A stretch of DNA of 64,000 nt from contig OZ255710.1 of assembly GCA_965277105.1 (NCBI GenBank), positions 186,001 to 250,000 of the forward strand. The letters run 5' to 3'. The DNA comes from CAXSBA01 sp965277105 (lineage in GTDB: Bacteria > Spirochaetota > UBA12135 > COTS27 > CAXSBA01). The translations under genes were made by a program, and so were the position numbers. Below, one piece after another: positions 16,980 through 26,095 of the stretch. The first letter of the stretch is position 1. Every line of letters starts with the position of its first letter. The notes under the pieces were generated by a model. The model made no database searches. It worked only from the letters and a program-made list of their open reading frames with translations, and was not told the origin of the DNA.

Positions 16980-18217
16980 AAAAAGTAAGAGAATTTATCG
17001 ATAAGAAAGTAGAGCCTTTATTTGTTAAGGATGGAAAATTAAAGTTTTTCTACCCCGTCTACGAAATGTTCGACACCATTGGTTTTACCCCTGGTACGAC
17101 AACTAGTGGTAAGTGCCATGTTCGTGACAAGCTTGATCAAAAGCGGATGATGATAACCGTAGTGATTGCTATGATTTTCCCGATGATATTTGGGATTTAC
17201 AACATTGGTTATCAAGCCAACACCATTATCCAAAATTCTGCATTGGACGTGGAAGGATGGCGGGCGACGATTTTAGGCCTTTTAAACATAGGGTTTGACC
17301 CGCAAGATGTTATAGGCAATTTTTTTTATGGGATTCTTTATTTTGTTCCCATTGCTGCGGTGGTTTTTACAGTTGGTGGTTTTTGCGAAGTTTTATTTGC
17401 ATTGCTAAGGAGGCATGAAGTCACCGAAGGATTTTTAGTAAGTGGTTTTCTCATTACTCTTACCATGCCTGCTACTATCCCCCTGTGGCAAGTCGCTATT
17501 GGTACTGCTTTTGGCGTGATTGTAGCTAAAGAGATTTTTGGTGGAGTTGGTTTTAATATCCTTAATCCCGCCTTATCGGCTAGGGCTTTTTTGTTCTTTG
17601 CTTATCCCGCTCAAATATCGGGAGATAGCGTTTGGGTGGCAGTTGATGGGGTTAGCAAAGCTACGGCCCTTAGCGTTGCTTCTGCTGGTGGAGTAGAGGG
17701 GTTACAAGAAAGTGGATATACTATCCTAAATGCTTTTTTGGGTTTTATCCCAGGATCAATAGGCGAAACTTCGACTTTAGCTATCCTTTTGGGAGCAGGG
17801 CTACTTTTAACCACTAAGATTGGTTCTTGGCGAATAATGTTATCCCTTTTAATAGGAATGGTAGTTACTGTTTTATTTTTTAATCTTATCCAGGGTTTCT
17901 CGGATAATCCAATGTTTACTCTTAGCCCGTTATGGCACTTGACGATAGGTGGTTTTTCTTTTGGTTTGGTTTACATGGCAACTGATCCAGTAACCGCGAC
18001 AGCGACCAATAAAGGGAAATTTTTTTATGGCTTTTTAATTGGTGTTCTAGTGGTGTTAATTCGTAATGTTAATCCCGCTTATCCTGAAGGAATAATGCTA
18101 GCTATTTTATTTATGAATGTTTTTGCTCCTTTAATTGACCATTATGTTTTGGAAGCCAATATTAATCGCAGAAAAACTGGTTATGGTTTAAGAAAAAAAC
18201 TAATTAAAACAAGTTAA
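16976..18217 (+). CDS. nqrB: Na+-NQR subunit B (membrane, covalent FMN)
   Basis: Membrane subunit carrying riboflavin and a covalent FMN; takes part in sodium transport and quinone reduction. 413 residues with about ten hydrophobic segments. The flavinylation motif recognised by ApbE (Asp-x-x-Ser/Thr-x-Ala-Thr) is visible as DGVSKAT, making Thr230 the predicted FMN-bearing residue. MATDPVTATATNKGKFFYG near residue 325 is also typical. The start is TTG at 16976, overlapping the end of nqrA, which implies translational coupling. Confidence 0.96.
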   Translation: MKKVREFIDKKVEPLFVKDGKLKFFYPVYEMFDTIGFTPGTTTSGKCHVRDKLDQKRMMITVVIAMIFPMIFGIYNIGYQANTIIQNSALDVEGWRATILGLLNIGFDPQDVIGNFFYGILYFVPIAAVVFTVGGFCEVLFALLRRHEVTEGFLVSGFLITLTMPATIPLWQVAIGTAFGVIVAKEIFGGVGFNILNPALSARAFLFFAYPAQISGDSVWVAVDGVSKATALSVASAGGVEGLQESGYTILNAFLGFIPGSIGETSTLAILLGAGLLLTTKIGSWRIMLSLLIGMVVTVLFFNLIQGFSDNPMFTLSPLWHLTIGGFSFGLVYMATDPVTATATNKGKFFYGFLIGVLVVLIRNVNPAYPEGIMLAILFMNVFAPLIDHYVLEANINRRKTGYGLRKKLIKTS

Positions 18218-18232
18218 ATAGAAAAATAATTT

Positions 18233-19027
18233 ATGAGCAACCCCAATAAAAAATTTAATAAAGACAGCATTAAAAACACTGTTATCGTAACTTTTTCTCT
18301 TTGCATCGTTGCCTCGCTTATCGTTTCTTTTATTGCGATTTCCCTAAAAAGCTTAGAAGAACAAAACAAGTTATTAGAAAAAAGAAGGAATATTCTAGAA
18401 GCAGCTGGGATTATTGAAATAGGGCAAAGGGTTACTTTTGAAGAAGTAGAGAAAGAATTCCAAAACATTAAAGAAAAAATTGTTGATTTTAAAACGGGTA
18501 ATGTCGTTGAAGATGTCCCGGAAAATTATGACCCATTAAAAGCTAGTAAAGATTTAGCTCTTAGTGTTTCTCTCACCAAAAAAGAAGACATTGCCGGGCT
18601 TAAGCGAAGAGAGAACCAAGGCCCTATTTACGAAGTCTTAGAAGGAGACGAAGTAGCAACTATTATTCTCCCTATTCGCGGGTATGGCTTATGGTCCACT
18701 TTATATGGCTTTTTAGCTTTGGATGGAAGTGGAAAAAAAATTAAAGGTATTACTTACTATGAGCATGCTGAAACTCCTGGTTTGGGAGGAGAAGTGGATA
18801 ATCCCAAGTGGAAAAAAAGTTGGGTAGGAAAAACCGCCTACAACGACAATGGAGAAGTAGCGATAAGGGTACTAAAAGGTGGGACGGCTAAACTTGATTC
18901 TAATGTTCAAATTGATGGGCTTGCTGGAGCTACCATTACCACTTATGGGATAGATTATATGATTCAGTTCTGGCTAGGCCAAGACAAAGGTTATGGCAAA
19001 TATTTAGCTAAAAATATTTTTAATTAA
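18233..19027 (+). CDS. nqrC: Na+-NQR subunit C (covalent FMN)
   Basis: Subunit with one N-terminal transmembrane helix (VTFSLCIVASLIVSFIAI, residues about 22-39) and a periplasmic FMN-binding domain. The flavinylation motif reads DGLAGAT, predicting FMN on Thr234; most relatives have Ser where this protein has the first Ala. Other family marks are YGLWSTLYGFLAL and EHAETPGLGGEV. 264 residues, as expected. It lies 15 bases after nqrB. Confidence 0.95.
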   Translation: MSNPNKKFNKDSIKNTVIVTFSLCIVASLIVSFIAISLKSLEEQNKLLEKRRNILEAAGIIEIGQRVTFEEVEKEFQNIKEKIVDFKTGNVVEDVPENYDPLKASKDLALSVSLTKKEDIAGLKRRENQGPIYEVLEGDEVATIILPIRGYGLWSTLYGFLALDGSGKKIKGITYYEHAETPGLGGEVDNPKWKKSWVGKTAYNDNGEVAIRVLKGGTAKLDSNVQIDGLAGATITTYGIDYMIQFWLGQDKGYGKYLAKNIFN

Positions 19028-19048
19028 AAATAAATAAAAGGATAAAAA

Positions 19049-19681
19049 ATGGCTAGTGATTTAAAGGTAATTAAAAAAAATCTTTTCGACCCAATTTTCG
19101 ATAATAACCCGATAGCTTTACAGGTTTTGGGTATTTGTTCGGCATTAGCGGTTACTAATAATCTAAAAACCGCTTCTGTGATGAGTTTGGCGGTTATTGC
19201 AGTGATGAGTCTCTCTAATCTTTCGGTGAGTGTCATTCGTAATTATATTCCTAGTTCTATTCGGATTATCGTGCAGATGGTGATTATCGCTTCCTTAGTG
19301 ATTATTGCTGATCAGATTTTAAAGGCCTATGCCTTCCAAATCAGTAAGCAGCTTTCGGTTTTTGTGGGGCTTATTATTACTAACTGTATTGTTATGGGGC
19401 GGGCAGAAGGTTATGCTATGCAAAATGGCCCGGTCAATAGTCTTTTTGATGGACTAGGTAATGGGTTGGGTTATTCTGCGGTTTTATTGGTAGTTGGTTT
19501 TTTCAGGGAGCTTTTTGGTTCGGGGAGTCTTTTTGGAGTTACTGTTTTAAAATCAGTAGCCGATGGTGGTTGGTATCAGTCTAATGGAATGATGCTACTT
19601 TCTCCTTCTGCTTTTTTCCTTATTGGTTTTATTATTTGGGCTATTCGGACTTGGAAGCCTGAACAAAATGAAGAAGAATAA
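19049..19681 (+). CDS. nqrD: Na+-NQR subunit D
   Basis: Integral membrane subunit with six transmembrane helices, homologous to NqrE and RnfE. 210 residues. Typical stretches: NPIALQVLGICSALAVTNNL, containing the conserved half-channel Cys (CSALAVT); the matching CIVMGRAEGYA near residue 115 (second conserved Cys, one of the iron-cluster ligands at the NqrD/NqrE interface); and FRELFGSGSLFG. Preceded by an AAAGGA-like ribosome binding site and 21 bases after nqrC. Confidence 0.95.
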   Translation: MASDLKVIKKNLFDPIFDNNPIALQVLGICSALAVTNNLKTASVMSLAVIAVMSLSNLSVSVIRNYIPSSIRIIVQMVIIASLVIIADQILKAYAFQISKQLSVFVGLIITNCIVMGRAEGYAMQNGPVNSLFDGLGNGLGYSAVLLVVGFFRELFGSGSLFGVTVLKSVADGGWYQSNGMMLLSPSAFFLIGFIIWAIRTWKPEQNEEE

Positions 19682-19692
19682 AGGTTTTTAAA

Positions 19693-20310
19693 ATGGAATA
19701 TTATATCTCTTTGTTTATTAAAGCGGTTTTTATTGAAAATATGGCTTTGGCCTTTTTTCTTGGTATGTGTACTTTTTTAGCTTGTTCCAAGAAAGTTTCA
19801 ACCTCTGTTGGTCTAGGTTTTGCCGTTATTTTTGTTGTTGGAATAACTGCTCCGATTAACAATTTAGCGACCAATTATTTCTTAAAAGAAGGTGCTCTTG
19901 CTTGGACTGGTATTGCTAGTTTAGCTAATTTGGACCTGTCTTTTTTAGGCTACATCACCTACATTGGAGTTATTGCTGCTATGGTGCAGATTTTAGAGAT
20001 GTTTTTAGACAGATACATCCCTTCTCTTTATAATTCTTTAGGGATATTTCTTCCGCTAATAACGGTTAATTGCGCTATTTTAGGAGCCTCGCTTTTTATG
20101 GTAGAACGAGATTATAACTTCTCTGAGAGCTTAGTTTATGGGTTAGGTTCTGGAACTGGTTGGGCTTTGGCTCTCGTAGCTTTAGCGGGGATTAGGCAAA
20201 GATTAAGGTATAACAAAATCCCCCCGGCTTTAAGGGGATTGGGGATTACTTTTATCATAACTGGCCTTATGGCTTTAGGGTTTATGTCTTTTGGTGGGAT
20301 TAATTTATAA
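19693..20310 (+). CDS. nqrE: Na+-NQR subunit E
   Basis: Integral membrane partner of NqrD, with inverted topology. 205 residues, about six helices. Visible marks: FIENMALAFFLGMCTFLACS with the conserved Cys residues, TVNCAILGASLFMVERDYNF near residue 118, and VYGLGSGTGWALALVALAG. The paired cysteines in NqrD and NqrE hold a membrane-embedded iron-sulfur centre in studied complexes. Starts 11 bases after nqrD. Confidence 0.95.
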   Translation: MEYYISLFIKAVFIENMALAFFLGMCTFLACSKKVSTSVGLGFAVIFVVGITAPINNLATNYFLKEGALAWTGIASLANLDLSFLGYITYIGVIAAMVQILEMFLDRYIPSLYNSLGIFLPLITVNCAILGASLFMVERDYNFSESLVYGLGSGTGWALALVALAGIRQRLRYNKIPPALRGLGITFIITGLMALGFMSFGGINL

Positions 20311-20343
20311 TAAGCTTTTTAAAAAATATTAGGAGAATAATTA

Positions 20344-21576
20344 ATGTTTGATTGGATTGCAGTGGGTTCGGGAATTTTTGTTTTTACTTTCATTGTTGGT
20401 GTTTTAGTTACCGCTATTTTACTGGCTAGGAGTAGATTGGTGCAAATGGGAGATGTTAGCATAACTGTTAACGATGACAGCGATAAAATCATTAAAACTA
20501 ATGCCGGAGGAACCCTTTTAAATACCCTTGCTGATAGTGAAATTTTTGTCTCTTCTGCCTGTGGTGGAGGTGGTACTTGTGCCCAGTGTAAGGTGATAAT
20601 AAAAGAAGGAGGCGGGGATGTTCTGCCCACGGAAGAAAGCTTATTATCCAAAAAAGAAATAAAAGAAGGGTGTCGTTTGTCCTGTCAGGTAAAGGTTAAA
20701 AAAGACTTAGATATTGAAGTGCCTCCTGAAGTTTTTTCCATTAAAAAATGGGAATGCACGGTTCGCTCCAACCATAACGTTGCTACTTTTATTAAAGAGT
20801 TAGTTTTAGAATTGCCTGTTGGCGAAAACGTGGATTTTCGTGCTGGGGGTTATATTCAAATAGAGTGCCCACCTCACAAAATTGATTTTAAAGATTTTAA
20901 AATAGAAGAAGAATACCGCGATGCCTGGGATGGTTCAAATATTTGGCAATATAAATCGGAAGTAAATGAGGAGGTAGTTCGAGCTTACTCTATGGCCAAT
21001 TATCCTGAGGAGAAGGGAGTTATTATGTTAAACGTTCGAATAGCAACTCCTCCGCCGAATACAAAGTACCCTCCGGGGATTATGTCTTCTTATATTTTTG
21101 ACTTAAAACCAGGGGATAAGGTAATTATTTCCGGGCCATACGGCGAATTTTTTGCTAAAGAAACTGGCAAAGAGATGATTTTTGTGGGAGGTGGGGCAGG
21201 TATGGCTCCTATGCGTTCTCATATTTTTGATCAACTTAAGAGAATTAAAAGTACCAGAAAAATCTCTTTTTGGTATGGAGCTAGAAGTAAAAGAGAAGTT
21301 TTTTATGAGGAAGATTTTGATGTCCTTCAGGCAGAAAATGATAATTTCAAATGGCATATTGCGCTTTCTGAGCCACTGCCGGAAGATAACTGGCAGGGTT
21401 TTGAGGGGTTTATTCATGATGTTTTGTATAAAAATTACTTAAAAGATCATCCAGCTCCGGAAAACTGTGAATTTTATATCTGCGGTCCTCCTATGATGAA
21501 TGATGCGGTAACTAATCTTTTAGTTGATTTGGGGGTGGAAGAAGAAAACATTGCCTTTGATGATTTTGGGGGATAA
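20344..21576 (+). CDS. nqrF: Na+-NQR subunit F (NADH dehydrogenase, FAD and 2Fe-2S)
   Basis: Entry point for electrons from NADH. 410 residues: an N-terminal transmembrane helix (residues about 4-23), a ferredoxin-like 2Fe-2S domain with SACGGGGTCAQCKV plus a further Cys in RLSCQVKV, and a ferredoxin-reductase module with the FAD motif RAYSMANYPEE, the nucleotide-binding GGGAGMAPMRSHIFDQL and the C-terminal EFYICGPPMMNDAV followed by FDDFGG. Last structural nqr gene; its stop region overlaps the likely signal-peptide region of apbE. Confidence 0.97.
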   Translation: MFDWIAVGSGIFVFTFIVGVLVTAILLARSRLVQMGDVSITVNDDSDKIIKTNAGGTLLNTLADSEIFVSSACGGGGTCAQCKVIIKEGGGDVLPTEESLLSKKEIKEGCRLSCQVKVKKDLDIEVPPEVFSIKKWECTVRSNHNVATFIKELVLELPVGENVDFRAGGYIQIECPPHKIDFKDFKIEEEYRDAWDGSNIWQYKSEVNEEVVRAYSMANYPEEKGVIMLNVRIATPPPNTKYPPGIMSSYIFDLKPGDKVIISGPYGEFFAKETGKEMIFVGGGAGMAPMRSHIFDQLKRIKSTRKISFWYGARSKREVFYEEDFDVLQAENDNFKWHIALSEPLPEDNWQGFEGFIHDVLYKNYLKDHPAPENCEFYICGPPMMNDAVTNLLVDLGVEEENIAFDDFGG

Positions 21577-21578
21577 TA

Positions 21579-22583
21579 ATTTTTAGATTAATAGCTTTTT
21601 TTTTCTTTTTCTTTTTTCTCTCCTGCTCCATTTCTAACGAGAGGCAAGTAGAGCTAGCGGGGGAGACTATGGGGACCACATATAGTATAAAAATCATTAC
21701 ATCCAAAGAAAATAAATTTATTAAATTATTAAAGAAAAAAATAGATGATTTTTTAGTAGATTATAATAAAATATTTTCTACTTATGATAAAAATTCGGAA
21801 ATTTCTTTTATCAATGAAAAAGCTTATCGAGAAAAAGGAGTTGCTATTTCTTTTAAAATGCAAGAAGCACTAGTATCGGCATTTGGTTTAAGCGAATTTA
21901 CTAAAGGGAAATTTGATCCAACTGTTTCTCCACTGGTTGCTTTATGGGGATTTTATAACAAGGAAGGAAATGTGCCTAATCGCCAAGAAATTGCTGAAGC
22001 CAAGAAGGCAGTGGGGTATCAAAAAGTAAAACTAGATGACGCTACTGTTTACCTTGAAGAAAATATGAAGATTGATTTATCGGCGATTGCTAAGGGGAAG
22101 GCGGTGGATTTGGTGAAAGAAATTTTAGATAAAGAAGGATTAGAAAACTATTTAATAGAAATTGGTGGAGAAATTCGAGCTAAGGGAAGGAATAAAAATA
22201 ATCAAAAATGGCAAATTTACATTATTTCTCCTGATGCGAGTTCTTCCCTAGGTTCGTTAATCGCTTCTTTAGATAACGTCGCCATTGCTACTTCAGGAGA
22301 TTATCAAAATTATTTTAGAGAAAATGGCAAAAAATATTCGCATATTATTGATCCCACCACCGGTGCGCCAGTTGAGCATAACTTGGCTTCGGTTAGTGTG
22401 GTGAGTGAAAATTGTGAAACAGCAGATGCTTTAGCGACTGCACTTTTAGTAATGGGGAAAAAGGAAGGTAGCGATTTCGCCGAAAAAAATAATTTGGCTA
22501 CCTATTTTATTTATCAAGAAGAAAATAGTTTTGTAGGCCTTGCCAGTCCTGCTTTTAAAAAATATATGGTTAGAGAAAAATAG
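21579..22583 (+). CDS. apbE: FAD:protein FMN transferase, probable lipoprotein
   Basis: Transfers FMN from FAD to a threonine of NqrB and NqrC. The core starts with ETMGTTYSIKI and includes FDPTVSPLVALWGF, KIDLSAIAKGKAVD, YLIEIGGEIRAKG, and IIDPTTGAPVEHNLASVSV with the acidic metal site and DALATALLVMG. In-frame sequence upstream of the ATG at 21669 encodes Arg-Leu-Ile-Ala, seven Phe and a lipobox-like Leu-Ser-Cys, as expected for a periplasmic ApbE. This frame has no ATG, GTG or TTG before 21669; ATT at 21579, six bases after a GGGGG tract, is the best candidate start. The alternative is ATG 21669, which would give a leaderless cytoplasmic protein. Core identification is firm; the start is open. 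Confidence 0.9.
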   Translation: MFRLIAFFFFFFFLSCSISNERQVELAGETMGTTYSIKIITSKENKFIKLLKKKIDDFLVDYNKIFSTYDKNSEISFINEKAYREKGVAISFKMQEALVSAFGLSEFTKGKFDPTVSPLVALWGFYNKEGNVPNRQEIAEAKKAVGYQKVKLDDATVYLEENMKIDLSAIAKGKAVDLVKEILDKEGLENYLIEIGGEIRAKGRNKNNQKWQIYIISPDASSSLGSLIASLDNVAIATSGDYQNYFRENGKKYSHIIDPTTGAPVEHNLASVSVVSENCETADALATALLVMGKKEGSDFAEKNNLATYFIYQEENSFVGLASPAFKKYMVREK

Positions 22584-22597
22584 TTAAAAAATAAGCT

Positions 22598-25500
22598 ATG
22601 AAAATTACCGATTATCTTAAGCCCGATTGGAAAAAAAGTAGTGAAGAAGTTAGGTTGAATTATATTGCTAATTTAGACGCTAATGATAACTTAGTAAAGA
22701 TTGTTGCTAAGATTTTAAACCAAGAAAAAATTCCTAAGTTGCGAAAGTTAGCTATTGAGAAAATAGAAAACGAAGAAAAGCTTATCGAAGTTTTAGCAGC
22801 AACTAGTGAAGAAAACGTAAAATTAGAAATTAAAACAAGCCTCATTGCCGTTATTAAAAAAAATTATATTGCCAACAGATTAAAAGACGAAAAATATTTA
22901 GATTTCCTAGAGCAAAGTGATTTCTCTGATTTGCTTTTTCAAGTTAAAAATTTCAATCAGAAAAAAAAATTAATTAATAAGGTTACTCCTCTAAAAAATT
23001 TATTAAAGATTTTAGAAAAAATACCAGAAAGTGAAAAAGATGTTATTAAATTTATCATCACTCGTTTAAGTGGGCAAGAAGAGTTAGTTCCTTTATTGGA
23101 AGACAGCGAGTGGGAGAGAATTGCTAAAAAATTTCGAAAAGAAATAGTCGAGGCTTTAAGGCAAAGTGATGATTTGTTTTCCACTTATAAAAATAAAATC
23201 CTGCAGGAACAAGAAACAAAAGTTCTTACTTTCGTAGAAAATGAAATTATTGCTTTAGAAATTTTGCCAGACAGTTTTAAAAAAAAAGTAGAAGAAAAAT
23301 ACTGTTTGTTTGGCGAGAAACTGCCTTTGTCTTCTTCGCTAGTGGAGAAGGTTAACCATTATGAAAAACTATATTTAGCTAAGCAGGAAAAAGAAAAATA
23401 TCAAAATGCTTTAAGTCGGGCTAGTGATTTTTTTCATCAACAAAAAGAAACTATAAAGTATTTTGAAAATAACTTTCTCTCTAATTTTGAAGAAACAAAT
23501 GAAAAAATAAATCAAGAGTTAAATATTTTAGAGAACTTTTATAACAACTTGCAAGAAGACTTAAAGGAACAAGCTGTAGTAAAAAATAATTTTTTAGAAA
23601 ATTTGAATGAGTTAAAAAAATTACAAGAAACTTTTTTAAAAAAGCAACAAGAAAAAGAAAAGCTGCAAGCAGAGGAAAGAGAAAAAACTAAAACCATTAA
23701 TGAGCTTATAGAACAAGCGAATAATTATTTAAAAAGATTAGATCAAGAAGAAACTGATTCTTTACTGGCGGAAATAACCACTTTCCAAAAAGAAAAAAAC
23801 GATGCTTTAAGTAACTCTGATTATCAAAATTTAGATAATTTCCTCCTTTGGGAGAAAAGCATGAGTGAGCTAACTAAAAAAGTAAAGAAAAAAAAAGAAG
23901 CTATATTCTTAGCTGAAAATCAAGAGAAAAAATTGGAAAAGCTTCAAGAGTTAAAAGTATTTTTTGTTGGTCTGGATCTAGCTGATAAAGAATTAGTAAG
24001 TGAGAATTTAAAAGCAAAATTGAAAGAGTGGGATGATTTACTTAACGAAAATTATACTAAATTAGATAATCAAGAACTCGCTAGTCACAAAAAAATTATT
24101 TTAGAAACCAAAAAAGAAATTGAAGAAAAAGAATTTAGAGAAATCCAAAGCTATTTAGATAAAAAAGAATCTCTATGTAAAGTTTTAGAAGGCCTGTTAG
24201 CACTAGAAGATCAAAAGCAAATTCTTGAAGCCCTTTTTGAAGTAAATAAAAAATGGCATAGGATCCCTTTAATTGATAATTTTTATTTCAAAGAATCCCA
24301 AAATCGTTATTTTGCGCTTAAAAAAAAATGCGAAGAAAAAACTAAAGCAATATATGACGATTTTCAAAAAGAACAAGAAGCTAAAATTAATCGCAAGAAA
24401 GAATTACTGACTGAATTAAAAGCAATTAGTGATAATAAAAGTATCGAGAAAAAAACTATTTTAGAGGTTGACAAAATTTTAGTAGAGTGGAAGAGTATTT
24501 ACATTTATACCCATTTTAATGACCGCGAGCTTAATGCTACTTTCAAAGACAAACTAAATTTTTTTCATAAGCAAAAAAAAAGCATTCAGTTGGAAATGAG
24601 AGAATTGCAGAGAAGAAATTTAGAAGAAAAGAAAGCTATTATTACTACTCTCCCTAAGCTTTTAGAAGGGAAAAAAGATTTTAAAGATAAGATAATTCTT
24701 TTAAAAGAGCAAAGAAATCTTTGGCTCAGAATAAAAGCAGGTTACCCTTTTTTAGAAAATCAAAAATTAGACAAGGAATTTTTTGATTTTTTAGAAAAAG
24801 AATTAACTAAGAATTCCCAGCCATTAGAAAAAAGAATAGATGCTTTAAAGCTAAAAAAAGAGCAAATAGAAAAGCTGTTAGAGCGAGAACCAGCTAGCAC
24901 TAAAGAGCTGCAAGAAAGGCTTAACTTGTTTAATAATTTTTTTAAAAGCTTGCAAAATAGTTTTCTTCCTCAAAAAGACTACAACTTTTATAAAGAAGCG
25001 GTAGAAAAATTAAAAAAAGAATTTATGGCTAAAAACCAAAGCTCTTTAGAGTTATTGAAAGAAGCAAAGGAGAAAGCCCTAGCCCATAAAAAAACTATTT
25101 TAGAAAAAATAATTGCTATTAATGATAAAAAAAGTTTTACCAAAGAAGATAACCAAGAAGTTAAAAAACTTTATCAAGAATGGAATGAATTGGAATATAT
25201 CCCCCCTAGGCTTTCCCCCGATTTAGAAATTGATTTTAAAAAAAATGTTAATTTATTTTATAAAAATTTAAGAGAAAATCTAAAAGGGCAAAAAGAAAAT
25301 TTTAAAAATAATTTTTTAATTAAAAAAAAATTATTAGACCGCTTGAATTATTTAATCGGCCTAGATGTGGATAAAAAGCTAACGGCTAATGCAGAATTTG
25401 ACCCTAGTCAACTAAAAGATATTTGGGAATATAATCGTCAGTTTAAACACAAAAAAGACGAAGGCGAAAAAAGGAAAGAGGTTTTTTCTTTATTAAAAGA

Positions 25501-25603
25501 ATGGAATAATCAATTAGCTCTAGACTATCAAGATCGAAAAAAATTAAATAGTCGTTTTGGTGAAATAAAAAAGCAGCTTAGGAAGAAGGGGTATTTTTCT
25601 TAA
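22598..25603 (+). CDS. Large coiled-coil protein with DUF349 repeats
   Basis: 1001 residues, extremely Lys/Glu rich. The N-terminal 200 residues look like HEAT-type helical repeats (IPKLRKLAIEKI, LIEVLAATSEENV). From about residue 260 long coiled coils alternate with DUF349-type units, recognised by a Trp followed by an aromatic or basic pattern: KKWHRIPLIDNFYFKESQNR near 548, VEWKSIYIYTHFNDREL near 628, LWLRIKAGYPFLENQKLD near 708, and YQEWNELEYIPPRLSPDLE near 860. Function of DUF349 proteins is poorly known. No signal peptide, so probably cytoplasmic. Starts 14 bases after apbE and 15 bases before ybeY. Confidence 0.75.
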   Translation: MKITDYLKPDWKKSSEEVRLNYIANLDANDNLVKIVAKILNQEKIPKLRKLAIEKIENEEKLIEVLAATSEENVKLEIKTSLIAVIKKNYIANRLKDEKYLDFLEQSDFSDLLFQVKNFNQKKKLINKVTPLKNLLKILEKIPESEKDVIKFIITRLSGQEELVPLLEDSEWERIAKKFRKEIVEALRQSDDLFSTYKNKILQEQETKVLTFVENEIIALEILPDSFKKKVEEKYCLFGEKLPLSSSLVEKVNHYEKLYLAKQEKEKYQNALSRASDFFHQQKETIKYFENNFLSNFEETNEKINQELNILENFYNNLQEDLKEQAVVKNNFLENLNELKKLQETFLKKQQEKEKLQAEEREKTKTINELIEQANNYLKRLDQEETDSLLAEITTFQKEKNDALSNSDYQNLDNFLLWEKSMSELTKKVKKKKEAIFLAENQEKKLEKLQELKVFFVGLDLADKELVSENLKAKLKEWDDLLNENYTKLDNQELASHKKIILETKKEIEEKEFREIQSYLDKKESLCKVLEGLLALEDQKQILEALFEVNKKWHRIPLIDNFYFKESQNRYFALKKKCEEKTKAIYDDFQKEQEAKINRKKELLTELKAISDNKSIEKKTILEVDKILVEWKSIYIYTHFNDRELNATFKDKLNFFHKQKKSIQLEMRELQRRNLEEKKAIITTLPKLLEGKKDFKDKIILLKEQRNLWLRIKAGYPFLENQKLDKEFFDFLEKELTKNSQPLEKRIDALKLKKEQIEKLLEREPASTKELQERLNLFNNFFKSLQNSFLPQKDYNFYKEAVEKLKKEFMAKNQSSLELLKEAKEKALAHKKTILEKIIAINDKKSFTKEDNQEVKKLYQEWNELEYIPPRLSPDLEIDFKKNVNLFYKNLRENLKGQKENFKNNFLIKKKLLDRLNYLIGLDVDKKLTANAEFDPSQLKDIWEYNRQFKHKKDEGEKRKEVFSLLKEWNNQLALDYQDRKKLNSRFGEIKKQLRKKGYFS

Positions 25604-25618
25604 TCTTTTAATTTTTTA

Positions 25619-26095
25619 GTGTTAAATCTTTTTAATCAAACAGATCTTTCGATTAATTTACAGCAGTTAAAAAAAGAAATAAATAAAATTTTAATATTCT
25701 TGTTAAAAGAATATAATAAATTATCTAAGGACGTTTCTACTATTAATATCCTTTTTTTAAGTCACGAAGGCATCCAAAATTTGAATAGAGATTTTTTGCA
25801 TAAAAATAAACCAACCGATGTTTTGACTTTTGTTGACGAAGCAGAAAATAGCATTAATGGAGATATCGCCATTTGTTTAGAAGAGATTTATCAAAATATG
25901 CTATACTATAAAAAAGATTTGGCTTTCTTATTTTACGAAACAGTTCTCCATGGTTTTCTCCATATTTTTGGTTTAACCCATAATTATTCTAGCAAGTCTC
26001 TCAGCAAAGTTTATAAGTTGCAAGAAAGCATTCTAAATAAAATTAATTTAAATAACAAAATTGTGTATGAGTTTTATAAAAAATTTGATAAGTAA
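25619..26095 (+). CDS. ybeY: Endoribonuclease YbeY (rRNA maturation factor)
   Basis: Single-strand endoribonuclease in 16S rRNA 3' processing and ribosome quality control. 158 residues with a GTG start. The signature around NRDFLHKNKPTDVLTF near residue 58 and the three-histidine metal site HGFLHIFGLTH near residue 118 identify it; the usual Asp-His at the end of the site is Thr-His here. Overlaps the next gene, a TlyC/CorC-type CBS protein, by 29 bases, a neighbour pair seen in many bacteria. Confidence 0.93.
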   Translation: MLNLFNQTDLSINLQQLKKEINKILIFLLKEYNKLSKDVSTINILFLSHEGIQNLNRDFLHKNKPTDVLTFVDEAENSINGDIAICLEEIYQNMLYYKKDLAFLFYETVLHGFLHIFGLTHNYSSKSLSKVYKLQESILNKINLNNKIVYEFYKKFDK

